From the NCBI GenBank assembly GCA_913049915.1, contig CAJWZC010000012.1, positions 1 to 61,711 of the forward strand: 61,711 nucleotides of DNA. Reading direction: 5' to 3'. Source of the stretch: an uncultured Colwellia sp. (GTDB lineage Bacteria > Pseudomonadota > Gammaproteobacteria > Enterobacterales > Alteromonadaceae). Made by a program: the position numbers and the translations under genes. Below, piece by piece: positions 10,701-20,308 of this stretch. The stretch's first letter is position 1. The number at the start of each line of letters is the position of its first letter. Below the pieces are notes generated by a model. It ran no database searches. It saw only the letters and a program-made list of their open reading frames with translations, and had not been told where the DNA came from.

Positions 10701-11454
10701 CTAACGCACAGTTAAGACCAAATGAAACCGGCTTAGCATGACGAAGTGAGTTATAAAATGCTTCGGTAGTTTGTCCTGATAAAGTACGTCCTGAGGCATC
10801 AGTAATCGTCCCTGAAATCATTACAGGTAAACGTTCACCTAATTGGTCAAAGACAGTTTCTACCGCAAATACTGCAGCTTTAGCATTTAAGGTATCGAAA
10901 ATAGTTTCAATTAAAATAATGTCACTACCCCCTTCAATCAAGGCTAATGTTGATTCAATGTAGGCATCTTTTAATTCATCAAAAGTAACGTTACGATATG
11001 CTGGATCGTTTACATCAGGAGAAATCGAACAGGTACGGTTAGTTGGCCCTAAAACACCAGCAACAAAACGTGGACGGTCTGGGTTCTTTTTAGTGTACTC
11101 ATCAGCAGCTTCGCGTGCAATTTGTGCGGCAACTCGGTTAATCTCAGCACTATACTCTTGCATGTCGTAATCGGCCATGGCAATAGTCGTTGCATTAAAG
11201 GTATTGGTTTCAAGAATATCTGCGCCCGCTTCAAGGTACTCAAGGTGAATCGCTTTAATAATTTCAGGCTGAGTAAGCACTAACATATCGTTATTGCCTT
11301 TAACATCAGTATGCCAATCAGCAAAGCGCTCTGCTCTAAAGTCTTGTTCTTCAAATTTGTACGCTTGGATCATAGTACCCATGGCACCATCAAGAATTAG
11401 AATGTTTTTAGCAAGTTGCTGTTCGAATAAGGCAAAAGATGGATGTTTTTTCAT
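7747..11454 (-). CDS. metH: Cobalamin-dependent methionine synthase
   Basis: Transfers the methyl group of 5-methyltetrahydrofolate to homocysteine via cobalamin. All modules are present over 1235 residues (E. coli 1227): a homocysteine-binding barrel with zinc ligands Cys249 (GLNCALG), Cys312 and Cys313 ([10 protein letters not shown]); a pterin-binding barrel (about 355-620); a cobalamin domain with DVHDIG and axial His765; and a C-terminal S-adenosylmethionine activation domain ([19 protein letters not shown]). It lies 55 bp downstream of metA on the same strand with no terminator between, so metA-metH probably forms a MetJ-controlled unit. No strong Shine-Dalgarno precedes the ATG. Confidence 0.97.
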   Translation of the reverse strand: MKKHPSFALFEQQLAKNILILDGAMGTMIQAYKFEEQDFRAERFADWHTDVKGNNDMLVLTQPEIIKAIHLEYLEAGADILETNTFNATTIAMADYDMQEYSAEINRVAAQIAREAADEYTKKNPDRPRFVAGVLGPTNRTCSISPDVNDPAYRNVTFDELKDAYIESTLALIEGGSDIILIETIFDTLNAKAAVFAVETVFDQLGERLPVMISGTITDASGRTLSGQTTEAFYNSLRHAKPVSFGLNCALGPVELRQYVAELSRICDTAVSAHPNAGLPNAFGEYDFTVEDMNTHVEEWASSGFLNIIGGCCGTTPEHIRGMADTVALVQSKGIKPRKVEKRQIACRLSGLEALTINKDSLFVNVGERTNVTGSAMFKRLIVEEEYDKAIAVALQQVENGAQIIDINMDEGMLDSKTAMVRFLNLIAGEPDIAKVPIMIDSSKWDIIEAGLKCIQGKGIVNSISLKEGEENFRHQAELLRRYGAAVIVMAFDEEGQADTRKRKYEICHRAYHMLVDEIGYPPEDIIFDPNIFAVATGIEEHNNYAVDFIEAVDDIKKNLPYAMISGGVSNVSFSFRGNNPVREAIHAVFLYYAIRNGMDMGIVNAGQLAIYSDLPANLKQAVEDVISNSDDGATERLLDIAQEFHGKAGGHVSKTDLTWRELPINARLSHALVKGINEFIIEDTEEARLAAERPLDVIEGPLMDGMNTVGDLFGAGEMFLPQVVKSARVMKQAVAYLNPYIEEGKTEISTNGKVLLATVKGDVHDIGKNIVGVVLQCNNYEIIDLGVMVSCDDILRVAKEENVDIIGLSGLITPSLDEMVYVAKEMKRTGLKLPLLIGGATTSKAHTAVKIEPQYDEPVVYVSNASRAVSVVSNLLSSEHKAKFFASTKDEYERVRVRHYKKGPRSSLISLEAARANATKINYEGYTPKKPNKLGVTVLDNIDLNEVRRYIDWTPFFMTWQMSGKYPLILKHEVIGVEATSLFNDANAMLDDVINNKKISARAVFGLFPANSNQDDIQLYTDESRQEKLIRLHQLRQQSKKPAGQFNRCLSDYIAPEDSGIEDYVGAFAVSAGFGVEDLVKVFDADHDAYNSILLKAVADRLAEASAEYLHEKVRKEYWGFAPDEDLNNDALIRESYQGIRPAPGYPACPEHTEKGLLWDLLNVKENIDMDLTSSYAMWPGAAVSGWYFSHPESKYFAVAKLAKDQVLDYAARKGLTVEQAERWLSANLDYEPE

Positions 11455-11509
11455 TGTTAAATCCAGGAGTAACTATTTAAAGAATAAGATAATTGTAGTA
11501 CTTAACGTA

Positions 11510-12448
11510 CTATTTCATTAGTGTTGAATTAATATGATCAGCATCTAATTGGTAAGGCGTTATTTGATAAACATAATAATTTAACCAGTTAGTAAAGAGC
11601 AAACTACCATGACTGCGCCATGAGCCTACTGGTTTATTATTAACGTTGTTATCTTGATAATAGTTGATTGGCACTTGGGTATCAGCATCTTTTTTAATAT
11701 CTCTAAGATACTCTTCATGTAAGGTAGCTGTGTCATATTCAGGATGACCAGTAAGATACACTTGTCGCTTGTTTTTACTTGCCACTAAATACACGCCAGC
11801 ATCTTGTGATTGCGCTAAGACATTAAGCTCATCAACACTTTGATAATCCGCTTGGTTTATATAACCATAACGAGAATGTGGTACATTAAAATTCTCATCA
11901 AAACCACGCGTTAACGCTTCTTTACTGTCCAGTGGATAGTGCTGATAAACACCAGATAATTTTTTCTGACGTAAATGACGGTTTAAACCATAATAGTGAT
12001 ATAAAGCAGCATGTGCAGCCCAACAAGAAAACATAGTTGAGGTTACATTTTTATCCGCCCAGTCAAAAACTTCACAAATTTTATCCCAATAACTCACATC
12101 AGAGTAATCTAATAGCGCTAAAGGTGCTCCAGTAATAATCAAGCCATCATATTGTTTATGTTTAATATCATCAAATAGGCAATAAAAATTATCTAGGTGC
12201 TCTTTAGGAGTATTTTTAGAAACATTCTTATGAATACGAACAAATTCGACATTAATTTGTAATGGCGTATTCGATAACATTCGTAAAATTTGTACTTCAG
12301 TTTCAATTTTATTAGGCATTAAGTTCAAGATAGCTACTTGCATCGGACGAATTTCTTGATTTGCCGCACGGTACTCAGACATAACAAAAATATTTTCGTT
12401 ATCTAAGACAGAAAGAGCGGGTAATTGACCTGGAATTTTAATGGGCAT
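11510..12448 (-). CDS. metA: Homoserine O-succinyltransferase (or acetyltransferase) MetA
   Basis: Acylates homoserine, the first committed step of methionine synthesis. The longest frame begins at 12487, but the start at 12448 is preferred: it has an aggtag ribosome site and the family N-terminus MPIKIPGQLPA. From it the catalytic residues fall at Cys142 (FSCWAAHA), His235 and Glu237 (TGHPEYD), exactly the E. coli numbering. The protein is 312 residues. Acyl-donor choice cannot be decided by eye. First gene of a metA-metH unit, with a tandem MetJ operator 68 bp upstream. Confidence 0.95.
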   Translation of the reverse strand: MPIKIPGQLPALSVLDNENIFVMSEYRAANQEIRPMQVAILNLMPNKIETEVQILRMLSNTPLQINVEFVRIHKNVSKNTPKEHLDNFYCLFDDIKHKQYDGLIITGAPLALLDYSDVSYWDKICEVFDWADKNVTSTMFSCWAAHAALYHYYGLNRHLRQKKLSGVYQHYPLDSKEALTRGFDENFNVPHSRYGYINQADYQSVDELNVLAQSQDAGVYLVASKNKRQVYLTGHPEYDTATLHEEYLRDIKKDADTQVPINYYQDNNVNNKPVGSWRSHGSLLFTNWLNYYVYQITPYQLDADHINSTLMK

Positions 12449-12515
12449 AACGCTACCTAACAAAAAAGCACTTAATAATTGAGACATATAATGTTACTTA
12501 GATTGCTAGCTATGT

Positions 12516-12539
12516 CAACATCTAAACGTATAGACGTCT
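12516..12539 (-). promoter_or_regulatory. Tandem MetJ operator upstream of metA
   Basis: Three contiguous 8-mers resemble the met box AGACGTCT: 12532-12539 is a perfect match, 12524-12531 (aaacgtat) matches 6 of 8 and 12516-12523 (caacatct) 5 of 8. MetJ binds adjacent met boxes cooperatively, so at least two contiguous boxes are expected. Position fits repression of metA-metH by MetJ with S-adenosylmethionine; metJ itself is not in the window. Confidence 0.8.
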
Positions 12540-12845
12540 ATACTGTTTTCTATTACCTTAGCTGCTTACCGAACTGTATAAAAATTCATTTATGTAGAGC
12601 TGCTGCATAAGGAACCGTTCAAGACTATATATTCTGTTAGACGAACTTTAACGAGGATGTAATGTAAAAAACGAATAAATAAACTTAGGAGATAAGATAA
12701 CTAGGCTACAATAATACTTTATTACAGAATTACTCATGAAGATATTATCTATATAAATAGTTAAGTAGAAAATCTAAAGAAATTTAGCAAGTAAATAAAA
12801 ACACGATAAATGAGCAGTCTGGTAGATATTAGATATAAAAGTAAA
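12540..12845. other. Intergenic, no feature seen
   Basis: About 300 AT-rich bases between the metA promoter region and the yajQ terminator. No ORF, RNA or repeat that I can support. Confidence 0.5.
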
Positions 12846-12874
12846 CACCAAAAATTTATACTTTTTGGTGCTTT
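12846..12874 (-). terminator. Intrinsic terminator after yajQ
   Basis: The 9-bp stem caccaaaaa / tttttggtg with a 7-base loop lies 70 bases beyond the yajQ stop on the minus strand. The downstream tract is only moderately T-rich. Confidence 0.65.
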
Positions 12875-12940
12875 ATTGATTAAAGATTTAGTCTGTCTCA
12901 AACAATTCCCTATCAAAGATACATCTGAATATAATAAAAC

Positions 12941-13423
12941 CTAGTCTTTAAAGTTATTATATTGGAAGGATTGCTCTAACTCGGCAGTTTTCAATAAACG
13001 CATTACCGCTTGTAAATCATCTCGTTTTTTACCTGTTACACGCACTTGCTCACCTTGAATAGCAGCTTGTACTTTTAGCTTTTCACCTTTAATAAGCTTA
13101 ACGACTTTTTTTGCCATATCTTGCTCAATACCTTCTTTAAAAGTTACTTGCTGACTCCAGTTTCTACCAGTAGCACTGGCATCACCAACGTTCATAGCTT
13201 TTGCATCGACGTTACGTTTAGTTAATTGGCTTCTTAACATGTCACACATTTGCTTTAACTGAAAGTCACCTTCAGCTTTCAAAATGACATTAGGTTTTTT
13301 CCACTCAAAACTTGCTTCAACACCACGAAAATCAAACCTTGTCGTAATTTCACGGTTAGCATTGTCGACAGCATTTCTAACTTCTTCTAAATCAGTTTCT
13401 GATACGATATCCATTGATGGCAT
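12941..13423 (-). CDS. yajQ: YajQ-family nucleotide-binding protein
   Basis: A 160-residue protein of two ferredoxin-like folds. Family members bind nucleotides, and a Xanthomonas homologue binds c-di-GMP as a transcription cofactor. The start at 13423 matches the invariant N-terminus [21 protein letters not shown]; the frame extends to a GTG at 13477 but the extra 18 residues are not family-like. RFDFRG and the C-terminal FQYNNFKD are conserved. In E. coli yajQ also neighbours panE and thiI. Given the double-PilZ protein in this window, a c-di-GMP role is possible but unproven. Confidence 0.93.
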   Translation of the reverse strand: MPSMDIVSETDLEEVRNAVDNANREITTRFDFRGVEASFEWKKPNVILKAEGDFQLKQMCDMLRSQLTKRNVDAKAMNVGDASATGRNWSQQVTFKEGIEQDMAKKVVKLIKGEKLKVQAAIQGEQVRVTGKKRDDLQAVMRLLKTAELEQSFQYNNFKD

Positions 13424-13617
13424 AATTTTTTTCTCTTCTATAGTTTTAACTTTAGGTTGAATTAACTCAATATTCACTATTATACCCTCACGTTTAATAC
13501 ACGCAACTAAAGTACCATCTAAAGAAGGTGACTATGCTTGGCAGTAACGTGCCAAAGGAAATACTGAATAAAACATGTTAGTATCGAGATACTTCCTTAT
13601 TTAATTGCAGATTGCTT

Positions 13618-13995
13618 GTGAAAGCTCGCCAACATTATTACTTTTTTATCACCATAATTATCGTATCCATATTGCTGCTCTTTGCACATGAATTTTTACC
13701 CGATCCATTACGAAAACGAATATTTCAATTTCCAGAAATAGATACTATAGGGCACTTAACTAGTTTTTTCATTTTAACTTGGGTTAGCCACTCTGTTATA
13801 AAGTTGTCACTTCCTTTCTGTATACCTTTACTTATTTTTTATGGCGCCTTAACTGAAATTGGCCAATCGTTTTTAGGTTATAGAAGTGGTGAGTTAGGTG
13901 ATTTTATCGCTGATATTGTTGGTATTAGCTTATTCTTATTGGCAAAATGGTTATATGTAACTCTTTTTCGTAAAAGGGTAACTAAGAGCCTATAA
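13618..13995 (+). CDS. VanZ-like small membrane protein
   Basis: About 125 residues with four predicted membrane segments. VanZ-family signatures are present: DTIGHLTSFFILTW near residue 45, GALTEIGQ near 82 and a GELGDFIADIVGI segment near 95. The VanZ family is named for teicoplanin resistance in Gram-positives, but small Gram-negative members have no settled function. The start is uncertain: GTG at 13618 or TTG at 13612, neither with a good ribosome site. It lies between yajQ (divergent) and panE (same strand, 45-bp gap). Confidence 0.75.
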   Translation: MKARQHYYFFITIIIVSILLLFAHEFLPDPLRKRIFQFPEIDTIGHLTSFFILTWVSHSVIKLSLPFCIPLLIFYGALTEIGQSFLGYRSGELGDFIADIVGISLFLLAKWLYVTLFRKRVTKSL

Positions 13996-14039
13996 CAACG
14001 GCTGACGAATTAAATACATAATAGGGTAATAATAAACGT

Positions 14040-15011
14040 ATGACAAATAGGTTAGATAATATTGTAGTCGTTGGGCAAGGAGCAATGGGCTTACTTTGGT
14101 ACCATCATTTATCTCAAAATAATATTGCACTTGGCGCTTCAGCTAACACTAATATAAATAATAAAGTTACTTTGCTTGCCTCAAACCAAGAATCACTTAG
14201 CTCAAACGAGCTAAAGACTACTCGTTATAAATTTACCCCCTATGAACAAAATCACGCTAAAAATAAGCCACTAATTTATAGTAACCAAACAGATATAAAA
14301 TCAGCTGATATCATTTTATTGTGCCTAAAGTCATTTCATATCGCCAGTGCTATCAAAAAGATAGCTAAAGATATCCCCCTTCATTGTATAGTAATTCTAG
14401 CTCATAACGGGTTAGGAACCTTTAAACCTGTAGCTAAATTATTACCAAATAAACAAGTAATAATGGCTATGTTAACTACCCACGGTAGTTTTCGAAGTAA
14501 TCCTTTAACAATAACTCACACGGGATTAGGCCAAACGGACATTGGACTACTTTCTGGTGAACTAAGTTCCCTCCAACAAGAACAACTCACCAGTCAATTG
14601 AATTCCGCCCTCCCACAAGTATGCTTTCATCAAGATATCAAGAAAAAACAGTGGTTTAAATTAGCAATAAATTGTGTAATAAACCCTATTACTGCTATTA
14701 ATAACATTGATAATGGTGAGGTAAATGACAAGAGATTTAGTAAACAGATAAACTTATTATTAACTGAAATTATCGAATTGAGCCAAGTTGAAAATATAGG
14801 TTTAATATTGACTGACTTGCAAGCGATGGTTTATCAAGTAGCATTAGCAACGGCGAAAAACTGCTCTTCAATGCGGAGTGATATTTTGGCGGATAGATCT
14901 ACAGAAATTGATTATATTAACGGCTACATTCACCATCTAGGTAAAAATAATAATGTTGCCACACCCGAAAATACTCGACTATGGCAACAAGTACTTAAGC
15001 TTAAAAGTTAA
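14040..15011 (+). CDS. panE: 2-dehydropantoate 2-reductase
   Basis: NADPH-dependent reduction of ketopantoate to pantoate for coenzyme A synthesis. The N-terminal Rossmann motif GQGAMG (residues 12-17) and a C-terminal helical domain with [14 protein letters not shown] and the [28 protein letters not shown] segment identify ApbA/PanE. At 323 residues it is slightly longer than the E. coli protein (303). Its stop overlaps the convergent thiI stop by four bases, so the two transcripts must overlap. Confidence 0.9.
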   Translation: MTNRLDNIVVVGQGAMGLLWYHHLSQNNIALGASANTNINNKVTLLASNQESLSSNELKTTRYKFTPYEQNHAKNKPLIYSNQTDIKSADIILLCLKSFHIASAIKKIAKDIPLHCIVILAHNGLGTFKPVAKLLPNKQVIMAMLTTHGSFRSNPLTITHTGLGQTDIGLLSGELSSLQQEQLTSQLNSALPQVCFHQDIKKKQWFKLAINCVINPITAINNIDNGEVNDKRFSKQINLLLTEIIELSQVENIGLILTDLQAMVYQVALATAKNCSSMRSDILADRSTEIDYINGYIHHLGKNNNVATPENTRLWQQVLKLKS

Positions 15012-16462
15012 GGACGATACACTTTTACATTTTTAAAACCATTATCTAATAAGTATAATGCTTGTAGTTTACTCATCACACCATGATCACAATACAATAA
15101 ATAATCTTTCGACATATCTAAATCGCCAAACTGGGTAGATAGCTTATAAAATGGTATATGCTTTACTTCTACATTAGCTAAATTCAATGGATTTTCTTCT
15201 TCTTCATCAGGACTACGAATATCAACAACTATGGCGTTAGCAGGGATATTTTCAATAAGATCTACCGCATGAATTTCTTCTTCACTCTCTTTACCAATAT
15301 CACGCATATCATAAACACGAGTCTCGCTAACTACTTTGTCTAAAATATCGAAATTGAAGTTACCTTCCTCCTCTTCAACTCTAGAGAGTACCGCTTTGAC
15401 CGTTGGTTTTTTCGAAATAACACCACAATATTCAGGAATAGTTTTAGAAAACTCTTCTGTTCCTATTTTACGAGCAATATTAATAATATCTTGTTTATCG
15501 TAAGCTGCTAAAGGACGTAATATTAAGGTATCTGTTACTTGGTTAATAACATTTAAATTAGTTAAGGTTTGGCTTGAAACCTGTCCTAAACTTTCACCAG
15601 TAACAAGCGCTTGAATTTTACCTCGCTTTGCAATTTTGGTTGCAGCTCTAACCATCATTCGCTTTAATACCACACCCATGTGACTATTTTCAACGTTGCC
15701 TAATATTTCAGCGACAACAGGTTCAAAATTAATAGCAAAGAATTTCACTTTATGTGAGGCACCAAACTTATTCCACAAATAATAACTAATTTGCTTAACG
15801 CCTACTTCGTGCGCTGAACCACCTAAATTAAAGAAACAATAATGAGTTCGAGATCCTTTTTTTATCATTTGGTAACTTGAAACACCTGAATCAAAACCAC
15901 CCGACATAAGAGACAGTACATCTTCTTGGGTCGCAATGGGGAAGCCACCTAAACCAATATGACGCTTAGTAATAATAAATAAGTCTTTATTTTTTATTTC
16001 AAGATGAACAGTAACATCCGGATTTTTTAACTTAACTTTAGAACTTTCAACCGCTTTATTTAATCCTCCACCTACGTATTCCTCTACTTTGGTTGAATTA
16101 AAATCATGAATACCAGTACGTTTAACACGCACACAAAAAGTTTTATTTTCAATAGCTTTCGCGTGAACAGCTAATGTTTTTTCAAAAACATCATGAACAT
16201 CAATAAAATTAGATTGTTGAACCTCTAAAAACATCGGTATACCAGGAATACACTTGAGCCCTTCAATCAAGCGTTCACGGTTTTCAAGTGAATTGTCTTT
16301 AGTATTAACTTCAATATTGTCCCAGTTCGTACGTGAAGTGACTTGCTCATCAATACGACGTAATACATTCTTAATATTCGTTTCTAAAATTTTAGTGAAA
16401 CGTTTACGGACGGGGCGAGATTTAATAGTGATCTCGGATTGAAGCTTTACGATAAATTTCAT
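15008..16462 (-). CDS. thiI: tRNA 4-thiouridine synthase ThiI with rhodanese domain
   Basis: Makes 4-thiouridine at tRNA position 8 and supplies sulfur for the thiamine thiazole. Over 484 residues: ferredoxin-like/THUMP region (1-165), PP-loop SGGFDS at 187-192 for adenylation, Cys346 (EYCGV) which forms the disulfide in E. coli (Cys344), and a C-terminal rhodanese domain with persulfide Cys458 in [10 protein letters not shown] (E. coli Cys456). The full-length two-domain form is typical of gammaproteobacteria. Convergent with panE; pomB lies upstream on the same strand. Confidence 0.96.
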   Translation of the reverse strand: MKFIVKLQSEITIKSRPVRKRFTKILETNIKNVLRRIDEQVTSRTNWDNIEVNTKDNSLENRERLIEGLKCIPGIPMFLEVQQSNFIDVHDVFEKTLAVHAKAIENKTFCVRVKRTGIHDFNSTKVEEYVGGGLNKAVESSKVKLKNPDVTVHLEIKNKDLFIITKRHIGLGGFPIATQEDVLSLMSGGFDSGVSSYQMIKKGSRTHYCFFNLGGSAHEVGVKQISYYLWNKFGASHKVKFFAINFEPVVAEILGNVENSHMGVVLKRMMVRAATKIAKRGKIQALVTGESLGQVSSQTLTNLNVINQVTDTLILRPLAAYDKQDIINIARKIGTEEFSKTIPEYCGVISKKPTVKAVLSRVEEEEGNFNFDILDKVVSETRVYDMRDIGKESEEEIHAVDLIENIPANAIVVDIRSPDEEEENPLNLANVEVKHIPFYKLSTQFGDLDMSKDYLLYCDHGVMSKLQALYLLDNGFKNVKVYRP

Positions 16463-16574
16463 CGGTTATAACCTAAAAAAGACAAAAAAATAATGGCGCG
16501 GATTATACACTATTTTTCTATATTTTTTAAGTGTTAACTATTAGGTTTTAAAATTACCACTAAGGTATTAGTTT

Positions 16575-16702
16575 CTAGTCTTTAGTAATACCAATACACT
16601 GAGTTTATTTGGCTTTAACTTGGTTAATGGTAACTTTAACAAAGCGATTACGACGACAGTTACGATAGCAAATGGCTACATTAGTATGAGGTAGTTAAAG
16701 TA
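16575..16702 (-). pseudogene. Decayed duplicate of the pomB 3' end
   Basis: The stretch directly downstream of the pomB stop aligns base by base with the last ~130 bases of pomB. On the minus strand it reads PHTNVAICYRNCRRNR, then VKVTINQVKAK, an in-frame TAA, and CIGITKD followed by TAG, matching pomB's NTNALNRRRNRRVEIAINQGKAKETERIGLTKE segment. Many substitutions and the stop show it is no longer coding. It must derive from a tandem partial duplication. Confidence 0.85.
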
Positions 16703-16709
16703 ACGACCT

Positions 16710-17654
16710 CTATTCTTTAGTTAGACCAATACGCTCGGTTTCTTTTGCCTTACCTTGATTAATAGCAATCTCTACACGGCGGTTACGTCGACGATTTAGA
16801 GCATTAGTATTTGGCACTAAAGGTCGGGTATCAGCATGGCCTGCAACCACTAATCGAGTAGGGTCAAAATTGGGTACTTTAATTAGCTGATGCGCTATTG
16901 CGACAGCTCGTTTACTCGATAAATCCCAGTTAGAACTAAACAATTCAGAATCAACACCACGGTTATCAGTATTACCTGAAACCATAATTTCACCTGGTAC
17001 GGTATTTAATAATTCACCAATTTCGTATATTACTGGCCAAAACTTAGATTGTAAGAATGCAGACCCTGAAGGGAAAGATCCATTTTCTCTTATACGAATA
17101 ATGACTTGTTGTCCAAGTGACTCTAGCTCTATAGCGCCATCTTGAATTTGTTGCTCAAGTTGTTCAGCAATTTTCTTAACTAGATCATTTACTTGGTCTT
17201 GTGCCGCTTGTTCTATGTCTTCTTTGACTTTCTCTATCGCCTGTTGTGAAAGTGCATCTTCAGTATTTTGAGATTGACCACCACGCTCAGTACCACGCTG
17301 CTCTTGTCGACCACCTGCAGATGTTTCATCGCCCGCTTGAAACTCGAGCATTTGCTGAGTCATTTCCATGGTTTGTTGCTGAATCACTTCAATAGGTGTT
17401 GGCTCTGGTTTTCCTGGACGGAACTCTTGAGCAATAATACTGGTCCCCTTAGGAATATCTTTTACTTCAATTTTATTTTGTACACCAAAAGCAAACTTCA
17501 TTGAGCCAGCAATTTGTTTAAATTTTAAAACATCCATTTCAGAAAAGGATAAGAGCAAAACGAAAAAACACATTAGTAGCGACATTAGGTCGGCAAAGGT
17601 TCCCATCCACGCAGGTAATCCTGGTGGTGGGCATTTACATTTTTCTTCAGCCAT
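16710..17654 (-). CDS. pomB: Sodium-type flagellar motor stator subunit PomB (MotB family)
   Basis: Peptidoglycan-anchored half of the flagellar stator. The 314 residues show a single N-terminal membrane helix with the ion-binding aspartate Asp22 (FADLMSLLMCFFVLLLSFSE), a plug/linker region rich in Gln and Glu, and a C-terminal OmpA-like peptidoglycan-binding domain (SGNTDNRG, SSNWDLSSKRAVAIAHQL, NRRRNRRVEIAI). The PomB rather than MotB call rests on the CxCPPPGLPAWMGTFADLM N-terminus and the thiI/xseB context, as in Vibrio. pomA is 73 bp upstream. Confidence 0.93.
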   Translation of the reverse strand: MAEEKCKCPPPGLPAWMGTFADLMSLLMCFFVLLLSFSEMDVLKFKQIAGSMKFAFGVQNKIEVKDIPKGTSIIAQEFRPGKPEPTPIEVIQQQTMEMTQQMLEFQAGDETSAGGRQEQRGTERGGQSQNTEDALSQQAIEKVKEDIEQAAQDQVNDLVKKIAEQLEQQIQDGAIELESLGQQVIIRIRENGSFPSGSAFLQSKFWPVIYEIGELLNTVPGEIMVSGNTDNRGVDSELFSSNWDLSSKRAVAIAHQLIKVPNFDPTRLVVAGHADTRPLVPNTNALNRRRNRRVEIAINQGKAKETERIGLTKE

Positions 17655-17727
17655 GTTTACCTCTTAATAAGCAGCCCTAACATATTTACCTTTAATAGCA
17701 GAATTCTTAGCATAACCCCTCCAGTTA

Positions 17728-18489
17728 CTATTCAGTAGTATCTATTTTTCTCTTACCTTCAGCTAAATAATTTCTTAATAAGCCTTCGATAACACGAGGA
17801 TTTTGTCCATCTTGAATACCGAGTACAGCATCAAGCACTAGTTCTTGGTTCATTTTTTCTTCGGCCATACGAAGTTTCAACTTTGAAGCAATAGGAATGG
17901 CAATGACGTTAGCGAGGAAAGCACCATAAAGTGTTGTAAGTAAGGCTACAGCCATAGCTGGACCAATAGATTTTGGGTCATCCATATTAGATAACATAGC
18001 AACTAGACCTATTAGTGTACCAATCATACCCATTGCAGGAGCAACATCAGCAAGGGCCATCATCATATCAGAGCCCATTTCATGTCGTTCTGTAGTTAAG
18101 TTAATATCTTTTTGCATGGTAGCTCTTACTACATCTGCATCATGTCCATCAACTAACATATCTACACCTTTTTGCATGAAAGGGTTGGTTATTTCTGCTT
18201 CTTCTAGTGCTAAAAATCCACCTTTACGCGCAGCATCTGCCATATCAACAGCTTTTTCAATTAACTCTTCTGGCTTTTCAAGCTTAAACATAAAAGCTTT
18301 ACCAATAATTTTTCCAATACCAAAAAACTGTCCCAAGCCATAGTTAGATAATACGATAAAAACAGAGCCACCAAAAACAATAATAACTGACTGGGTATCA
18401 GCGAACATCATAATGTCGCCTGATAGCACCATCGCCATAACCAATAAACCGATGGCACCTAAAATACCAACTATCGTAGCTAAATCCAC
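17728..18489 (-). CDS. pomA: Sodium-type flagellar motor stator subunit PomA (MotA family)
   Basis: Membrane half of the stator channel, which pairs with PomB and pushes on FliG. The 253 residues contain four membrane segments (near 5-20, 30-48, 150-170, 180-205) and a cytoplasmic loop with charged residues for rotor contact. The MASDMMALADVAPAMGMIGTLIG-like region, here GSDMMMALADVAPAMGMIGT, is the conserved proline-containing helix. Ion specificity for sodium is inferred from the homology and context, not from a single residue. Confidence 0.93.
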   Translation of the reverse strand: MDLATIVGILGAIGLLVMAMVLSGDIMMFADTQSVIIVFGGSVFIVLSNYGLGQFFGIGKIIGKAFMFKLEKPEELIEKAVDMADAARKGGFLALEEAEITNPFMQKGVDMLVDGHDADVVRATMQKDINLTTERHEMGSDMMMALADVAPAMGMIGTLIGLVAMLSNMDDPKSIGPAMAVALLTTLYGAFLANVIAIPIASKLKLRMAEEKMNQELVLDAVLGIQDGQNPRVIEGLLRNYLAEGKRKIDTTE

Positions 18490-18722
18490 AAAATCCTCCT
18501 AAACAACTTACTAGTCGCGCTTTAATACCAATTGCATATAAAAGTGGTTACTTCTTTATGCTGAATGCTATAAGACCGTACTTCAATAAAAGAATAGTAC
18601 ATTATGTACAAACTATTCGCTAATAACTCTCGAATTATTCACTAATAATAAAATACCCATATAAGTTTATTATCGCCCGTAGTGTCAATAACTTAACACT
18701 AATGATAAAATATTTTAAGAAC

Positions 18723-18986
18723 TATACCTGTTACCAATAAAGATGTATGTTTCAGAGTACTTGAGCAATTTCAATTCAAGCCAATGTGATGAAATAATGG
18801 TTATTACCTTATAAATCATAATAACGATGCAGTAATATTGCTCATGCGCTTATTTAATGGGTTTAAAATGACCTTATACGGCGTTAAATAATCAAACCAT
18901 AGAATAACTATGCTCAAATTATTTGTCTTGTCTAAAATTATTTTAATTCCCACTTAAATCCTGCACTTTCAATAGTAACGGGTATA
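18723..18986. mobile_element. MITE-like repeat element, copy A (264 bp)
   Basis: This non-coding block is homologous along its whole length to 53033-53298. Its ends are imperfect inverted repeats: tatacctgttaccaataaag at the left against tatacccgttactattgaaa on the complement of the right end. A second internal inverted pair, cttgagcaatt near the left and aatattgctca in the middle, gives it a strongly folded structure. No ORF. It sits between pomA and xseB, two divergently oriented genes, and must contain or border their promoters. Confidence 0.75.
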
Positions 18987-19073
18987 TAATTGAACTAGGT
19001 TAATTGCCCCACGCGACAAGCTAAGGTAAGTTTGCCAAATTAAATTAACAGCTAAGCAATTAGAGTAAAAATC

Positions 19074-19322
19074 ATGGCCAAAAAGAAACTAGAAAACCTC
19101 TCTTTTGAAGAATCATTAAATGAACTTGATACAATAGTACAAAGTTTAGAGCAAGGTGACTTGAGCTTAGAAGAATCGATGGCTCTTTTTGAACGCGGTT
19201 TAAATCTGAGTCAATTAAGTCAGGTAAAATTGCAGGCTGCTGAGCAAAAAGTACAGATATTGCTAGAAAAAAATGGTACAGCTCAACTAGCGGATTTTGA
19301 TAGCAGTGCAGGCAATAGTTAA
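19074..19322 (+). CDS. xseB: Exonuclease VII small subunit
   Basis: An 82-residue helical subunit of exonuclease VII, which degrades single-stranded DNA in repair. The family signature SFEESLNELDTIVQSLEQGDLSLEESMALFERG covers residues 8-42. First gene of the xseB-ispA-dxs cluster; its TAA overlaps the ispA ATG by one base (TAATG), indicating translational coupling. Confidence 0.95.
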   Translation: MAKKKLENLSFEESLNELDTIVQSLEQGDLSLEESMALFERGLNLSQLSQVKLQAAEQKVQILLEKNGTAQLADFDSSAGNS

Positions 19323-20224
19323 TGACCACCCTGACTTCTTATGAGCAATATCAACAACGTATTAATAAATTTTTAGCTACCAAGCTTGAAGAACTAACTA
19401 TCAATGATCCTACGCTGCTTGAAGCTATGCGTTATGGACTGCTTATTGGTGGCAAACGCATGCGCCCTTATTTAGCCTATATTACTGGTGAAGCAGTGTC
19501 CGCTGATCTAAATGATATTGATGCAATAGCGGGGGCACTCGAATGTATCCATGCATACTCGCTTTTACATGATGATTTACCTGCAATGGATGACGATGAC
19601 TTAAGACGTGGTCAACCAACTTGTCATAAAGCTTATGATGAAGCGACGGCAATATTAGCCGGTGATGCTCTGCAAACATTAGCTTTTGATATTTTGGCTA
19701 ATCATTTGTTTTCAACGAATGAAAGCGCATCTACTCCCCCTATTCAAGTAAGTCTGATTCAACAGTTAGTTAATGCTTCTGGTTATCAGGGTATGTGCGG
19801 CGGACAAGCACTTGATTTGGCCGCAACAGACAAAGATATTCCACTATGTGAATTGGAAGTTTTACATTCCCTTAAAACGGGTGCTTTATTAAAGGCATCG
19901 GTATTAATGCCTGCTATGTGCAGTAAACAGGTCACCAGAGAACATAAGAATATATTAGCCGAATATGCACAATTCATTGGCCTAGCCTACCAAGTGCAAG
20001 ATGATATTATTGACTTAACCTCAACCGAAGAAGAGCTAGGTAAACCTGTTGGCTCTGACCTAGCTGCGAACAAAAGTACCTACCCTGCATTGCTCGGTTT
20101 ACAAGGCGCACAAGACAAAGCTGAAAACTTATTACAACAAGCCCTTCAAGCTTTGACTAGATTACCTTACAATACCCAATCTTTGGCAGATTTTGCTACC
20201 TTTATTGTTAAGCGTAGCTACTAG
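19322..20224 (+). CDS. ispA: Farnesyl diphosphate synthase (polyprenyl synthetase family)
   Basis: Condenses isopentenyl and dimethylallyl diphosphates to farnesyl diphosphate. The first Asp-rich motif DDLPAMD begins at Asp84 and the second, DDIID, is at 227-231; GGKRMRPYL (43-51) binds isopentenyl diphosphate. 300 residues is the normal length. Coupled to xseB by a one-base overlap and followed by dxs, the conserved gammaproteobacterial order. Product chain length (C15 or C20) cannot be fixed by eye. Confidence 0.95.
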   Translation: MTTLTSYEQYQQRINKFLATKLEELTINDPTLLEAMRYGLLIGGKRMRPYLAYITGEAVSADLNDIDAIAGALECIHAYSLLHDDLPAMDDDDLRRGQPTCHKAYDEATAILAGDALQTLAFDILANHLFSTNESASTPPIQVSLIQQLVNASGYQGMCGGQALDLAATDKDIPLCELEVLHSLKTGALLKASVLMPAMCSKQVTREHKNILAEYAQFIGLAYQVQDDIIDLTSTEEELGKPVGSDLAANKSTYPALLGLQGAQDKAENLLQQALQALTRLPYNTQSLADFATFIVKRSY

Positions 20225-20275
20225 ATGCCTAAGCTGATTACTCGCTAAGTTACATCTAGCAGTACTTAAAAATAA

Positions 20276-20293
20276 ATTATTATTATTATTATT
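20276..20293. repeat. (ATT)6 microsatellite before dxs
   Basis: Six perfect ATT triplets end 15 bases before the dxs ATG, where a ribosome site would be expected. Repeat-number change would alter the 5' leader but not the reading frame. Confidence 0.85.
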
Positions 20294-20308
20294 ACCAATA
20301 GACAAACT

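Noticed and set aside
11455-11509. Cobalamin or SAM riboswitch before metH
   Set aside because: The 55-base metA-metH gap is too short and lacks the conserved elements.
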